Part shown: positions 7,624 through 15,145 of the stretch, in pieces
Position numbering within the stretch: position 1 is the first letter of the stretch
Layout: each line of letters starts with the position of its first letter
Assembly: GCA_016234555.1 (NCBI GenBank)
Contig: JACRBJ010000008.1
Coordinates: 1-64,000, forward strand
Length of the DNA: 64,000 nucleotides
Source: Chloroflexota bacterium
Lineage (GTDB): Bacteria > Chloroflexota > Anaerolineae > Anaerolineales > Villigracilaceae
Direction: 5' to 3'
Notes under the pieces: model-generated
The model's database searches: none
Told to the model about the DNA's origin: nothing
Seen by the model: the letters and a program-made list of their open reading frames with translations, nothing else
Made by a program: the position numbers and the translations under genes

Positions 7624-7766
7624 GAGGTTGCTCCCGACTCACCCTTTTCTGCGAACGGATACTATCCACGCCTCATTGTCAATGTTTGCAATGTCAGGCG
7701 GGCGGTTTCCCCATCGGAATCCGACTTGATACTTTCGTAAACAGGGCGAAAACTTTCTCAGGTACA

Positions 7767-7795
7767 ATTGACATGCTTTATCGGCACGATTGTAA
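7767..7795 (+). promoter_or_regulatory. Hemerythrin promoter
   Basis: A perfect TTGACA at 7767-7772, 17 bases, and TGTAAT at 7790-7795, ending 18 bases before the hemerythrin ATG. The short leader contains the ribosome site AAGGAG. Confidence 0.75.
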
Positions 7796-7813
7796 TTCTG
7801 ATAAGGAGAACCA

Positions 7814-8224
7814 ATGGAAACAATACAATGGTCGGACAATTACAGCGTCGGTGTGAAGAAGCTGGACGAACAGCACAAGCAGATCATCGGGATGCTCAAC
7901 CGCCTGGTCTCCGCGCCCGAAGCAAAAGACGCCGGCTCCGAAACGATCACGGACATCCTCACAACGATGACCCGCTACGCCCTGGAACACTTCAAAACCG
8001 AGGAGAAGCTGATGAAGGCGCATGGATATCCCGATTTGGAGGAGCACAGGGAGGAGCATGTCGCCTATCGCAGGAAAGCCATCGATTTTTCCACGGCATC
8101 CAGCCTTGGGGTCGAAGCCACTCCGCAGATTTTGGTTACATTTCTCTTCGAGTGGTGGACAAACCACATCCTCATCGAGGACATGAAATACAAGGCGTTT
8201 TTCGCGAAAAAGGGCGTCAGGTAA
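7814..8224 (+). CDS. Bacteriohemerythrin
   Basis: 136 aa, the usual single-domain length. The di-iron ligands are in place: H21 (DEQHKQI), H59 and E63 (HFKTEE), H78 and H82 (HREEHVAY), and H and D in WWTNHILIEDMKY. This four-helix protein binds O2 (or senses/stores it) in the cytoplasm, which suits a microaerophilic or facultative lifestyle. It has its own strong promoter and AAGGAG site. It stands alone without a fused signalling domain. Confidence 0.95.
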   Translation: METIQWSDNYSVGVKKLDEQHKQIIGMLNRLVSAPEAKDAGSETITDILTTMTRYALEHFKTEEKLMKAHGYPDLEEHREEHVAYRRKAIDFSTASSLGVEATPQILVTFLFEWWTNHILIEDMKYKAFFAKKGVR

Positions 8225-8258
8225 AAAATGGTTAAGAGGCTGTTTAAGAACTCTTTTT

Positions 8259-8350
8259 AACCACAGATAATCGTGGATGAACACCGATTCTTGGATAAAC
8301 CACCAGGAACAAAGCCTTTGAATCCCTTTTATCTGTGTTCATCTGTGGTT
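8259..8350. repeat. Inverted ATCTGTGGTT-type interspersed repeat
   Basis: AACCACAGAT (8259-8268) is exactly inverted at 8341-8350. An inner pair GATGAACAC/GTGTTCATC overlaps the outer arm, giving two alternative stems. It lies between the hemerythrin and NUDIX genes, which converge, and may act as a bidirectional terminator. It shares wording with the repeat at 1796-1866. Confidence 0.55.
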
Positions 8351-8395
8351 ATTTTCGACTTATTAAAAAAGTCTGCATGTGTGAAGCCGGACTGA

Positions 8396-9001
8396 TTATT
8401 TCCCCGTCAATGTCCCAATCGTTTTCAGGAAAGTCACGGTCATCCGCGCTGTGGCTCCCCAAAGCAGTTCCCCATCAAAAGGGTGATAAGTGATGAGCGA
8501 GCGCTCCGAATCGCGCAGGAAAAATTCCCAATAATTATTTCGATCCGACAGCCACATCAAAGGGATGGTGAACACCCGCGCCACTTCGACGCCCGCGACC
8601 TTGAAGGCGTACGGAAAGGGGATGACGCCCACCACGGGCGTGACCCGATAGCTGGTGATGGTAATCAGTTGACTCAACCGCCCCAAAACCTTTACATCCT
8701 CCCGCCGCACCCCAATCTCCTCCTCGGTTTCGCGCAGGGCGGTCTGTTCGGGAGTGGTCTCGCCGTCGTCACATGCGCCGCCGGGGAAGGAGACCTGTCC
8801 CTTGTGCGATTGGACCCGGTCCGTGCGGCGGGTAAACAGCAGATGCCATTCGCCACCCGAAAGCGCCAGCGGAATCAACACCGCCGCGCATTTCAGGCGC
8901 GTGTCCGGCTTGACAGGAATCTCCGCATAACCGTCCGACTCGTCGGCGTTCTTGCGGGCATCCCGTAGTTTCCCGGCGATGTATTCCTGAGTGAGGTTCA
9001 T
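8396..9001 (-). CDS. NUDIX hydrolase, CoA pyrophosphatase type
   Basis: 201 aa from the ATG at 9001; the longer in-frame start at 9037 lies inside the upstream gene and has no ribosome site. The UPF0035/CoAse signature LLFTRRTDRVQSHKGQVSFP immediately precedes the Nudix box GG(x5)GE(x7)REtEEEIGV, in which the RETEEE glutamates bind Mg2+. The combination indicates hydrolysis of CoA-type pyrophosphates to phosphopantetheine and an adenosine phosphate. Its start overlaps the stop of the TPR/zinc-ribbon gene by four bases (ATGA), so it is translationally coupled. Confidence 0.88.
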   Translation of the reverse strand: MNLTQEYIAGKLRDARKNADESDGYAEIPVKPDTRLKCAAVLIPLALSGGEWHLLFTRRTDRVQSHKGQVSFPGGACDDGETTPEQTALRETEEEIGVRREDVKVLGRLSQLITITSYRVTPVVGVIPFPYAFKVAGVEVARVFTIPLMWLSDRNNYWEFFLRDSERSLITYHPFDGELLWGATARMTVTFLKTIGTLTGK

Positions 9002-9543
9002 TCTTCGCCGCGCAGGGGACTTCCACAATAGTCGCATTCGGCGGTCAGGTCATCGATCCATTCGATTTCATCGGCATCGACCACTCCGCCGCAGGATGGA
9101 CAATGCGTGGGTAAAACAGGTCGCTTGACGGGTTTCGGCTCGACAGGAAGTTCACTCGGCAGGTTCGCACCCAGCAGGCTTCCAATCTCCTCCGCTTCGG
9201 CATTCAACCCACGCGTTCTCAACTCTTCAATTGCCCGCTGACCAAGGACCCGCATGCGGTGGAAACGTTCCTGTGAGGCAAGCAGGGTCAGTCCGCGCCG
9301 CAGGTGGGCAACGCCAGCTTGGACATCCCCGCCCAAAATGGCGGCGCGTCCCGCTTCCAAAAATAAAATCGGCGCACGCTGCGGAAAGAGATTCTCCGCG
9401 CCCTGGGCAAGCTCCTTGAACGAATCCGCCGCACTAGCGAAATCCCCATCCATCATCATCTGATTGGCGTGCTGTAATACCGGCGGCGCTCCCCGCCTGC
9501 CAAATCCCCTTCGTAGTTGACGTCCTCCTCTGCGACCAAACAT
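8998..9543 (-). CDS. TPR-like protein with C-terminal zinc ribbon
   Basis: 181 aa. The start is the second ATG (9543): AAAAGGAG abuts the first ATG (9549) directly but is six bases from the second. The N-terminus is Gly/Arg-rich (FGRRGGRQLRRGFGRR). Residues ~20-110 are helical hairpins of TPR character (FASAADSFKELAQGAENL, RAAILGGDVQAGVAHLRRGL). The C-terminus carries CPSCGG...CDYCGS, a zinc ribbon. It is probably an adaptor or nucleic-acid-associated protein; function unknown. It is coupled to the NUDIX gene and starts 13 bases after the TrmI stop. Confidence 0.75.
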   Translation of the reverse strand: MFGRRGGRQLRRGFGRRGAPPVLQHANQMMMDGDFASAADSFKELAQGAENLFPQRAPILFLEAGRAAILGGDVQAGVAHLRRGLTLLASQERFHRMRVLGQRAIEELRTRGLNAEAEEIGSLLGANLPSELPVEPKPVKRPVLPTHCPSCGGVVDADEIEWIDDLTAECDYCGSPLRGEE

Positions 9544-9555
9544 GACCATCTCCTT

Positions 9556-10386
9556 TTACTCTTCGATACTGACTTCGTTTTCCAACTCCACGCCACGCGG
9601 ATCGGAGTTGGGTTCGATGCGGCGGGCGAAGATCAAATAGCCGGTGTGCGCCACCATGCGGTCGGCGGGACGGATGCGGGCGGGGTCGGACTTGAAATGT
9701 CGCAGCATCAACTCGCAGACTTCGACGAACGCAAAGCTATTCTTCTTCAAAGCCACCAGCGTCCTTTCGACCTGGTTGAAGGTCGGGATGATCGTGCCGA
9801 AGAATCCGCCGGGCTTGAGCGCGGCGCGGACTTGCGCGATGTACTCGTGCGGGAACTGCACGTCGAGGAAGAAGGCGTCCATTTCGGTTTCGTCGAAGCC
9901 TTCGCGGATGTCCCGTAGTTTGAACTCGACCCGCGAGGTCAGCCCAACGCGTTCGACGTTCTTGCGGGCGAGACTCTGCGTATCGGGCTTCTGCTCGTAG
10001 GAGACCACCTGCCCCTCCGCGCCGACGGCGGTTGCCATGGCAATCGTGATCGACCCAGAACCCGTCCCCGCCTCCATCACCTGTTTGCCGGGCGTGATGC
10101 CCATCATCACCAGAATATAGCCAATATCTTTGGGATATAAAATCTGCGTGGCGCGCGGCAGTTCGTTGAGCACGTCCGCGATGGACGGCTGCAACAAAAA
10201 GAAAGGCGCACCCGTGTGACTGAACACCTGCGAACCGTATGGTTTGCCGATCAGGTCGTCGTGTTTGAGAACGCCGCGATGACTCTGGAACTCGGCGCCA
10301 GCCGTCAGCGTGAAAATAAAATGTTTGTGGGTCAAGCCGACCAGTTGGGCAAGGTCGCCTTCCTGCGCAGTGGATGAATCATTCAT
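9556..10386 (-). CDS. trmI: tRNA (adenine-N1)-methyltransferase TrmI
   Basis: 276 aa. It has an N-terminal beta domain, then a Rossmann SAM-binding motif EAGTGSGSITIAMA, the acidic VSYEQKPD, and the motif-IV region MDAFFLDVQFPHEY. These are diagnostic of the TrmI family, which methylates N1 of A58 in the T-loop of tRNA; the FGTIIPTFNQVERTL stretch is also family-specific. There is no SD; TAAAAT lies six bases before the ATG, indicating a leaderless transcript. It heads a minus-strand run with the TPR/zinc-ribbon and NUDIX genes. Confidence 0.92.
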   Translation of the reverse strand: MNDSSTAQEGDLAQLVGLTHKHFIFTLTAGAEFQSHRGVLKHDDLIGKPYGSQVFSHTGAPFFLLQPSIADVLNELPRATQILYPKDIGYILVMMGITPGKQVMEAGTGSGSITIAMATAVGAEGQVVSYEQKPDTQSLARKNVERVGLTSRVEFKLRDIREGFDETEMDAFFLDVQFPHEYIAQVRAALKPGGFFGTIIPTFNQVERTLVALKKNSFAFVEVCELMLRHFKSDPARIRPADRMVAHTGYLIFARRIEPNSDPRGVELENEVSIEE

Positions 10387-10392
10387 GCCATT

Positions 10393-10398
10393 ATTTTA
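10393..10398 (-). promoter_or_regulatory. -10 box for a leaderless trmI mRNA
   Basis: Minus-strand TAAAAT, then AATGGC, then ATG of trmI. The spacing is the same six bases as at the CAP-LysM, rarA and rsmI starts. Confidence 0.55.
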
Positions 10399-10407
10399 CC
10401 CTTTGCA

Positions 10408-11637
10408 TTACTTTTCCTCGATGTCCACGCTCAGAATTTTATCGCCGGGCAGAAGGGGCACGGTCTGGGAGGGGTCGCGCGGAGTCAACTGTTCGGCGAT
10501 CTCCAGTCCGCTGAGCACCTGCCCAAAGATGGTGTATCTGCCGTCGAGGTGGGGCGCGGGCGCAAAGGTGATGAAGAACTGGCTGCCGTTCGTGTCGGCT
10601 CCGCTGTTTGCCATGGCGACCATGCCGGGCTTGTCGAACTTCAAGTCGTTAATCTCATTGTTGAAGAAATAACCGGCGTTGCCCCTGCCCGTTCCGCTTG
10701 GGTCGCCCGCCTGTGCCACGAAGCCGGGGATCACACGATGGAAGGTCACGCCGTCGAACCAGCCCTGCCGCGCCAAAAACACAAACGAGTTGACAGCCAG
10801 CGGCGCCTTGTCGGGGAACAACTGCATCACGATGTCGCCCTTTTCGGTGCGCAGGGTGGCGATATATTGTTTCTGCGGATTGACGTTGAAAGGCGGGCAT
10901 TGGGTGAACTGTTTCTGCCCCAGCGCGATCAGTCCCACCGCGTCGCTCATGCTTTGGTAGTCGAGGAGATAGGACGGCTGGAGTCCGCCGTTGATGAGGA
11001 CCAGCGGGACGGCTGGGATGTTCAGCTTCTTCGCCGAGTCATACATGGACTGGAGGCTGGTGGCTGTTTCTTCGGCTTTCATCGCCGCTTCGAGTTTTTC
11101 CCGGTCCATATCCAGCGCGGCGGCTTCCTTCAAAACCCAGGCATCGAAGGTCTCCGGTTTCAGGCTTTTCCATTCGGCATGGCGGACAAACAGCAGGTCG
11201 TACATCTCCCAAAACTTGTCCTGCTCGTCCGCAGCCAGCGCCGCAAGAATGGACCGCTCCGATTTGTCGAGGACGCCGATCAGCGGCAGGGGGCGGAACA
11301 CAAAGCGCAGGTCGTCATGGTCGCGCGTCAACTGGGCGATGACGTTTGCCATGCGGAGACAGCCATCAGACTGGAAATCGCAATACTCGACGATGGTCAC
11401 AGGGGCGTCGTCGGGTCCAAAGGAAAAGTCCTCTTCGCTGACGGGCGGGAAATAGGAATTCGTGTCGGGAACCAGGGTCGGCTCGGCTTTGACCGACGAA
11501 CAACTGGCGACGGGCGTCGGCGTATTCACGATGACCGGCTCGACGAGAGACAGCGGGGTCGGGATCGCCTGTTCAACACAGGAGCCGAGCAGGAAAGAGG
11601 AAGCGAAGAAAAACAAAACGAAAAAAACCTTTTTCAT
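10408..11637 (-). CDS. Lipoprotein fusing a DsbA-like thioredoxin domain to a cyclophilin peptidyl-prolyl isomerase
   Basis: 409 aa. A lipoprotein signal ends in LLGSC with C20 as the lipidated cysteine, so the protein is anchored on the outer face of the membrane. Residues ~65-235 are a DsbA/thioredoxin_4 fold (VTIVEYCDFQ, a cis-proline region IPAVPLVLING). The usual C-x-x-C is S90-D-G-C93 here, with an extra C86. Residues ~258-405 are a cyclophilin (NSFVFLARQGWFDGVTFHRV, FVAQAGDPSGTGRG, GSQFFITFAPAPHLDGRYTIFG). It probably assists folding of exported proteins. Loss of the first active-site cysteine argues against normal disulfide oxidation. AAGGA precedes the ATG. Confidence 0.9.
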   Translation of the reverse strand: MKKVFFVLFFFASSFLLGSCVEQAIPTPLSLVEPVIVNTPTPVASCSSVKAEPTLVPDTNSYFPPVSEEDFSFGPDDAPVTIVEYCDFQSDGCLRMANVIAQLTRDHDDLRFVFRPLPLIGVLDKSERSILAALAADEQDKFWEMYDLLFVRHAEWKSLKPETFDAWVLKEAAALDMDREKLEAAMKAEETATSLQSMYDSAKKLNIPAVPLVLINGGLQPSYLLDYQSMSDAVGLIALGQKQFTQCPPFNVNPQKQYIATLRTEKGDIVMQLFPDKAPLAVNSFVFLARQGWFDGVTFHRVIPGFVAQAGDPSGTGRGNAGYFFNNEINDLKFDKPGMVAMANSGADTNGSQFFITFAPAPHLDGRYTIFGQVLSGLEIAEQLTPRDPSQTVPLLPGDKILSVDIEEK

Positions 11638-11790
11638 GGGAATCCTTGAAATGATGTGTGAATCTACCGCGAAGAGGCGAAGCCCACGAAGAATTTCGGG
11701 AAACGCGAAGGAAATCCTTAAGATTTTTTGCGCAATCCTTCCAAATCTTCAAGCATTTCTTCGCCCCTTCGCGGTGAAAAGTCATTTGAC

Positions 11791-13071
11791 CTACGGGCTG
11801 ACGGCGGCTTTCAACTGCTGGAAATCGGTCATCCAGGAAATGGTCTGCACAAAATCTGCCAGCGACTCGCTTTGGGCGCGCAGGGCGCGTACCGCCGGTC
11901 CGACTGGGTCTTCACCCGCCGCGCCGCCGGGCAAATCGGCATAGGCTCCGTGAAAGGCGAAGTACGCCTGGTTGAGCTTGCGAATCAAATAACCGTTCCG
12001 CAGGAAAACGAGGCGGCGCGACTCCATGTAGGCTTCGGCTTCATCGACCTTACCCTCGGCAAGCAGGGCATCCGCCGTCACACGGGTCTCGTGCATCGCG
12101 GCGCGGAAGTCGAACGGCGGGCGCAAAAAGTCGCCGGGTTCGGGATGCCCAAACGGAGCAGTCACCAGCCTCGGCGTAGTCGAAGGGTTGGCAGCCTGCG
12201 CCAGTTCCGGGTAGAAACGTTCGAGGACAATTGTCCCAATCTCATTCCCCGCGATGGAGGCGGTGGTCTCGTTCATGGTGCGGAGTTCGGGCGTCTCGCT
12301 GTACAACATCCCCAGCGGACGGAGCGTCAGGTAGTTGTGAAGCCATTCGTGCGCCACCGTGCTGAGGAGCCAGTTCATGTTCGTGGTCCGCTCAACCATG
12401 GTCGGGTACACACCCACGCCGCCAATCTCCACCACCAGCGATGAAACACCCAACCCTTCGTCCACGCGGGTTTCGAGCGCGGAAACTTCGTCGAGCGTCA
12501 GTTCGGTCTCGATGGAGATGTTAGCGGATTCTTCGATACGGTCACGCGGCGAGGTGATCAACGCCATCGGCAGCGGCGTGGAATGATACAAAACATCTGG
12601 CACGGGTTGACCCGCCGTCGAGAGTCCAAGCTCCGCGAGGATCTGGCTCACCTGTTCCTGCAAGACCGCCTCCGCGAGCGGGGCAAGTTCCCTTTGCCTG
12701 TCGTACATCACCGCGAGTTTGGCGCGCAGGTCTGCGGATGCGAGTTCCTTGTCCGCGACGTTGGCGTCGGCGTAGATCAGTTCAAGCTCGTTTTCCCCTT
12801 CGAGGATTTTCTGCGTGAGTTGGAAATACTCGCTGACAATTTGTTTCTGTGTGGCAGGCTCGAACATGTTGGGCGCGCCAATGGAAGCGGCGCGCAGTTT
12901 GAGAAACGCCGCATTCCCCATCCACGAGACATAGTTGAATTCGATCTGGCGGGTGTAGGCGCGCACCCTTTCCACCTCATCCGCGCCGGACGGCGTGCTG
13001 TATCCCAAAATCAGGGCAAGGATGAAGAGAATAAGGGTGAGTTCAAGTCCGCGGACAATGCGCTGAAACAT
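11791..13071 (-). CDS. Membrane-anchored HExxH metallopeptidase-like protein
   Basis: About 426 aa from the ATG at 13071; the frame continues upstream to 13287 but those residues overlap the rarA promoter and start. One N-terminal transmembrane segment (LTLILFILALILGYS) anchors the protein. The motif VAHEWLHNYL gives HExxH, and a further glutamate follows in MNETTASIAGNEIG, a gluzincin-like arrangement that would bind zinc. The remainder is helical. I cannot name a peptidase family, so activity is inferred from the motif alone. TATAAT lies seven bases before the ATG with no SD. It is divergent from rarA. Confidence 0.75.
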   Translation of the reverse strand: MFQRIVRGLELTLILFILALILGYSTPSGADEVERVRAYTRQIEFNYVSWMGNAAFLKLRAASIGAPNMFEPATQKQIVSEYFQLTQKILEGENELELIYADANVADKELASADLRAKLAVMYDRQRELAPLAEAVLQEQVSQILAELGLSTAGQPVPDVLYHSTPLPMALITSPRDRIEESANISIETELTLDEVSALETRVDEGLGVSSLVVEIGGVGVYPTMVERTTNMNWLLSTVAHEWLHNYLTLRPLGMLYSETPELRTMNETTASIAGNEIGTIVLERFYPELAQAANPSTTPRLVTAPFGHPEPGDFLRPPFDFRAAMHETRVTADALLAEGKVDEAEAYMESRRLVFLRNGYLIRKLNQAYFAFHGAYADLPGGAAGEDPVGPAVRALRAQSESLADFVQTISWMTDFQQLKAAVSP

Positions 13072-13078
13072 GGGCAGG

Positions 13079-13084
13079 ATTATA
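13079..13084 (-). promoter_or_regulatory. -10 box for a leaderless metallopeptidase mRNA
   Basis: Minus-strand TATAAT followed by CCTGCCC (seven bases) and ATG. The divergent rarA gene, 119 bases away, has the same arrangement. Confidence 0.55.
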
Positions 13085-13177
13085 ACAAAAGCGATGGGAT
13101 GTCCCTTTTCAAACGCAAAAGACACAGGGCAAAACCAAAGGCGCAACATCGCGCTGTGCGTTTGTGACCGTGATGGG

Positions 13178-13183
13178 TATAAT
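13178..13183 (+). promoter_or_regulatory. -10 box for a leaderless rarA mRNA
   Basis: A perfect TATAAT followed by CGCCGC and then ATG at 13190, with no ribosome-binding site. No good -35 is seen at 17 bases. Confidence 0.6.
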
Positions 13184-13189
13184 CGCCGC

Positions 13190-14599
13190 ATGTCCAACGA
13201 TCTGTTCGACCACGCCATGCACGAACGCCTGAAAAGCGAAGCGCCGCTTGCCGCGCGGATGCGTCCGCGCACGCTGGAGGAATACATCGGTCAGGAGCAC
13301 ATCGTCGGCGAGGGGAAGTTGCTGCAACGCGCCATCAAAGCCGATAAACTTTTTTCGTCCATCATTTTGTGGGGACCTCCCGGCACGGGCAAGACCACGC
13401 TGGCGCAGGTCATCGCCAACAGCACCAAGAGTCATTTCGTCACCATCTCCGCCATCCTTGCGGGCAAGGCTGATTTGCGTGTGGTCATCGACGAAGCCCT
13501 CGAACGCAGGCGGCTACACAACGTCCGCACGATTCTTTTTGTGGATGAGGTCCACCGCTGGAATAAGGCACAGCAGGATGCACTCCTCCCCCACGTCGAA
13601 AACGGGACCTTTACGCTGATCGGCGCGACGACGGAGAATCCATATTTTGAGGTGATCAAAGCCCTGATCTCTCGCTCGCGCGTCTTCCAACTGCGGAATT
13701 TGAATCAAGCCGAGACGGGGATTCTGCTTGACCGCGCGCTCACCGACAAGGAACGCGGTTACGGTAATCAAAAGATTCTCCTCGACCCTGATGCCCGGAC
13801 CCACCTCATCGAAGTCGCCTCCGGCGACGCGCGCAACGCGCTCAACGCCATCGAACTCGCCGTGGAGTCAACTTCCCCTGACGCGGACGGTGTCATCCAC
13901 ATCACGCTGGACGTGGCGCAGGAATCGATTCAACGCCGCGCGGTTTTGTACGACAAGGACGGCGACGCACACTACGACACGATTTCCGCCTTCATCAAAT
14001 CTGTCCGCGGGTCTGACCCTGATGCGGCGTTATACTGGCTGGCAAAGATGATCTACGCCGGCGAAGACCCGAAGTTCATCATCCGCCGCCTGATTATTCT
14101 GGCTGGCGAAGACATCGGGCTGGCAGACCCAATGGGGCTGGTGGTCGCATCCTCCGCCATGCAAGCCTTTGAATTCATTGGCCTGCCCGAAGGGATTTTT
14201 CCCATCGCCGAAGCCACACTCTACCTTGCCACCGCGCCCAAGTCCAACAGCACGGCGGCCTATTTCAGCGCGATGAAGAAAATCGAGGAAGAGGGACGGG
14301 TCTCTGTGCCGCGTCACCTCGCAGACGGCAACCGTGACGCCGCCGCAACTGGACAAGGCAAGGATTACGTTTATCCGCATGACATGGAAGGTCACTTCAC
14401 GCCGCAACAGTATCTTCCCAAGCGGCTACTCGGCACATACTTTTACGCGCCGTCACAGGAAGGCTACGAGTCACAAGTCAAAGCGCGGCTGGAAATGTGG
14501 CGCGAGGCACAGCGCAAGGCATTGGGCATCGAACGGCGGGAGGATGTCCCTGCCTTGAGCGAGGAGCAGATTGTCGAGATGAAAAGGAAGATCAAATAG
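13190..14599 (+). CDS. rarA: Replication-associated recombination protein A (MgsA/RarA AAA+ ATPase)
   Basis: 469 aa from ATG 13190 (MSNDLFDHAMHERL...). Walker A is GPPGTGKTT at residues ~62-70 and Walker B is ILFVDEVHRW near 115-124. They are followed by the sensor segment LIGATTENPYFEVIKALISR and the long C-terminal tetramerisation region (ALYWLAKMIYAGEDPKFIIR, GEDIGLADP). This is the clamp-loader-like family that acts at stalled replication forks. A phosphatase-like gene starts one base after the stop, so the two form an operon. The longer frame from 13070 lacks support because TATAAT lies within it. Confidence 0.95.
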   Translation: MSNDLFDHAMHERLKSEAPLAARMRPRTLEEYIGQEHIVGEGKLLQRAIKADKLFSSIILWGPPGTGKTTLAQVIANSTKSHFVTISAILAGKADLRVVIDEALERRRLHNVRTILFVDEVHRWNKAQQDALLPHVENGTFTLIGATTENPYFEVIKALISRSRVFQLRNLNQAETGILLDRALTDKERGYGNQKILLDPDARTHLIEVASGDARNALNAIELAVESTSPDADGVIHITLDVAQESIQRRAVLYDKDGDAHYDTISAFIKSVRGSDPDAALYWLAKMIYAGEDPKFIIRRLIILAGEDIGLADPMGLVVASSAMQAFEFIGLPEGIFPIAEATLYLATAPKSNSTAAYFSAMKKIEEEGRVSVPRHLADGNRDAAATGQGKDYVYPHDMEGHFTPQQYLPKRLLGTYFYAPSQEGYESQVKARLEMWREAQRKALGIERREDVPALSEEQIVEMKRKIK

Positions 14600-14600
14600 C

Positions 14601-15050
14601 ATGGATGAAATTCGCCCCTGGCTTTATATCGGCAAATATCGGGATACCCTTGATAAAAATTATCTTGACTTTAAATCCATCAAGGCGATGCTACAACTCG
14701 CCGACCTGGTTGAACAAAAGGGAATCAATTCGCTCTTCCTACCCGTCCCAGACCTGGGGTCAACCTCACCCGCCTTTATAAGACAAGGCGTGGAGTTTAT
14801 CCTGGCTGAGAAGGAAAAGGGAAACAAAATCCTGGTTGCCTGCGGGGCGGGCATGAACCGCTCGACGGCTTTTTGCATGGCAGCGCTCAAAGAGGTCGAG
14901 GGGCTAAGTTTATTAGAGGCTTTCAAAGAGATAAAGAGAAGGCATCCCGAGTCCATGCCTCATGAACCTGTGTGGGAGTCGTTTTGCAAGTATTACAACG
15001 AGACAACGCCTTACCTTGACATTATGAGGTTATCGGCTCAAAATCCCTGA
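14601..15050 (+). CDS. Dual-specificity phosphatase-like protein
   Basis: 149 aa. The N-terminus DEIRPWLYIGKYRDTL is the usual start of dual-specificity phosphatases. The P-loop reads ILVACGAGMNRSTAF: the CX5R cysteine (C81) and arginine (R87) are intact, but the residue before the cysteine is Ala rather than the usual His. The general-acid Asp could be D51 in LPVPDLGS. It probably removes phosphate from Ser/Thr/Tyr or a small substrate. It begins one base after rarA and is therefore translationally coupled to it. Confidence 0.8.
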   Translation: MDEIRPWLYIGKYRDTLDKNYLDFKSIKAMLQLADLVEQKGINSLFLPVPDLGSTSPAFIRQGVEFILAEKEKGNKILVACGAGMNRSTAFCMAALKEVEGLSLLEAFKEIKRRHPESMPHEPVWESFCKYYNETTPYLDIMRLSAQNP

Positions 15051-15145
15051 CCGGAAAGGTATGAACGGCTTCCTGCGCCCATCATGGCGGGAACAAACAC
15101 AGAAATGATGCAAAAGATCAAAACATTAGCAAGGGCACACACAGT

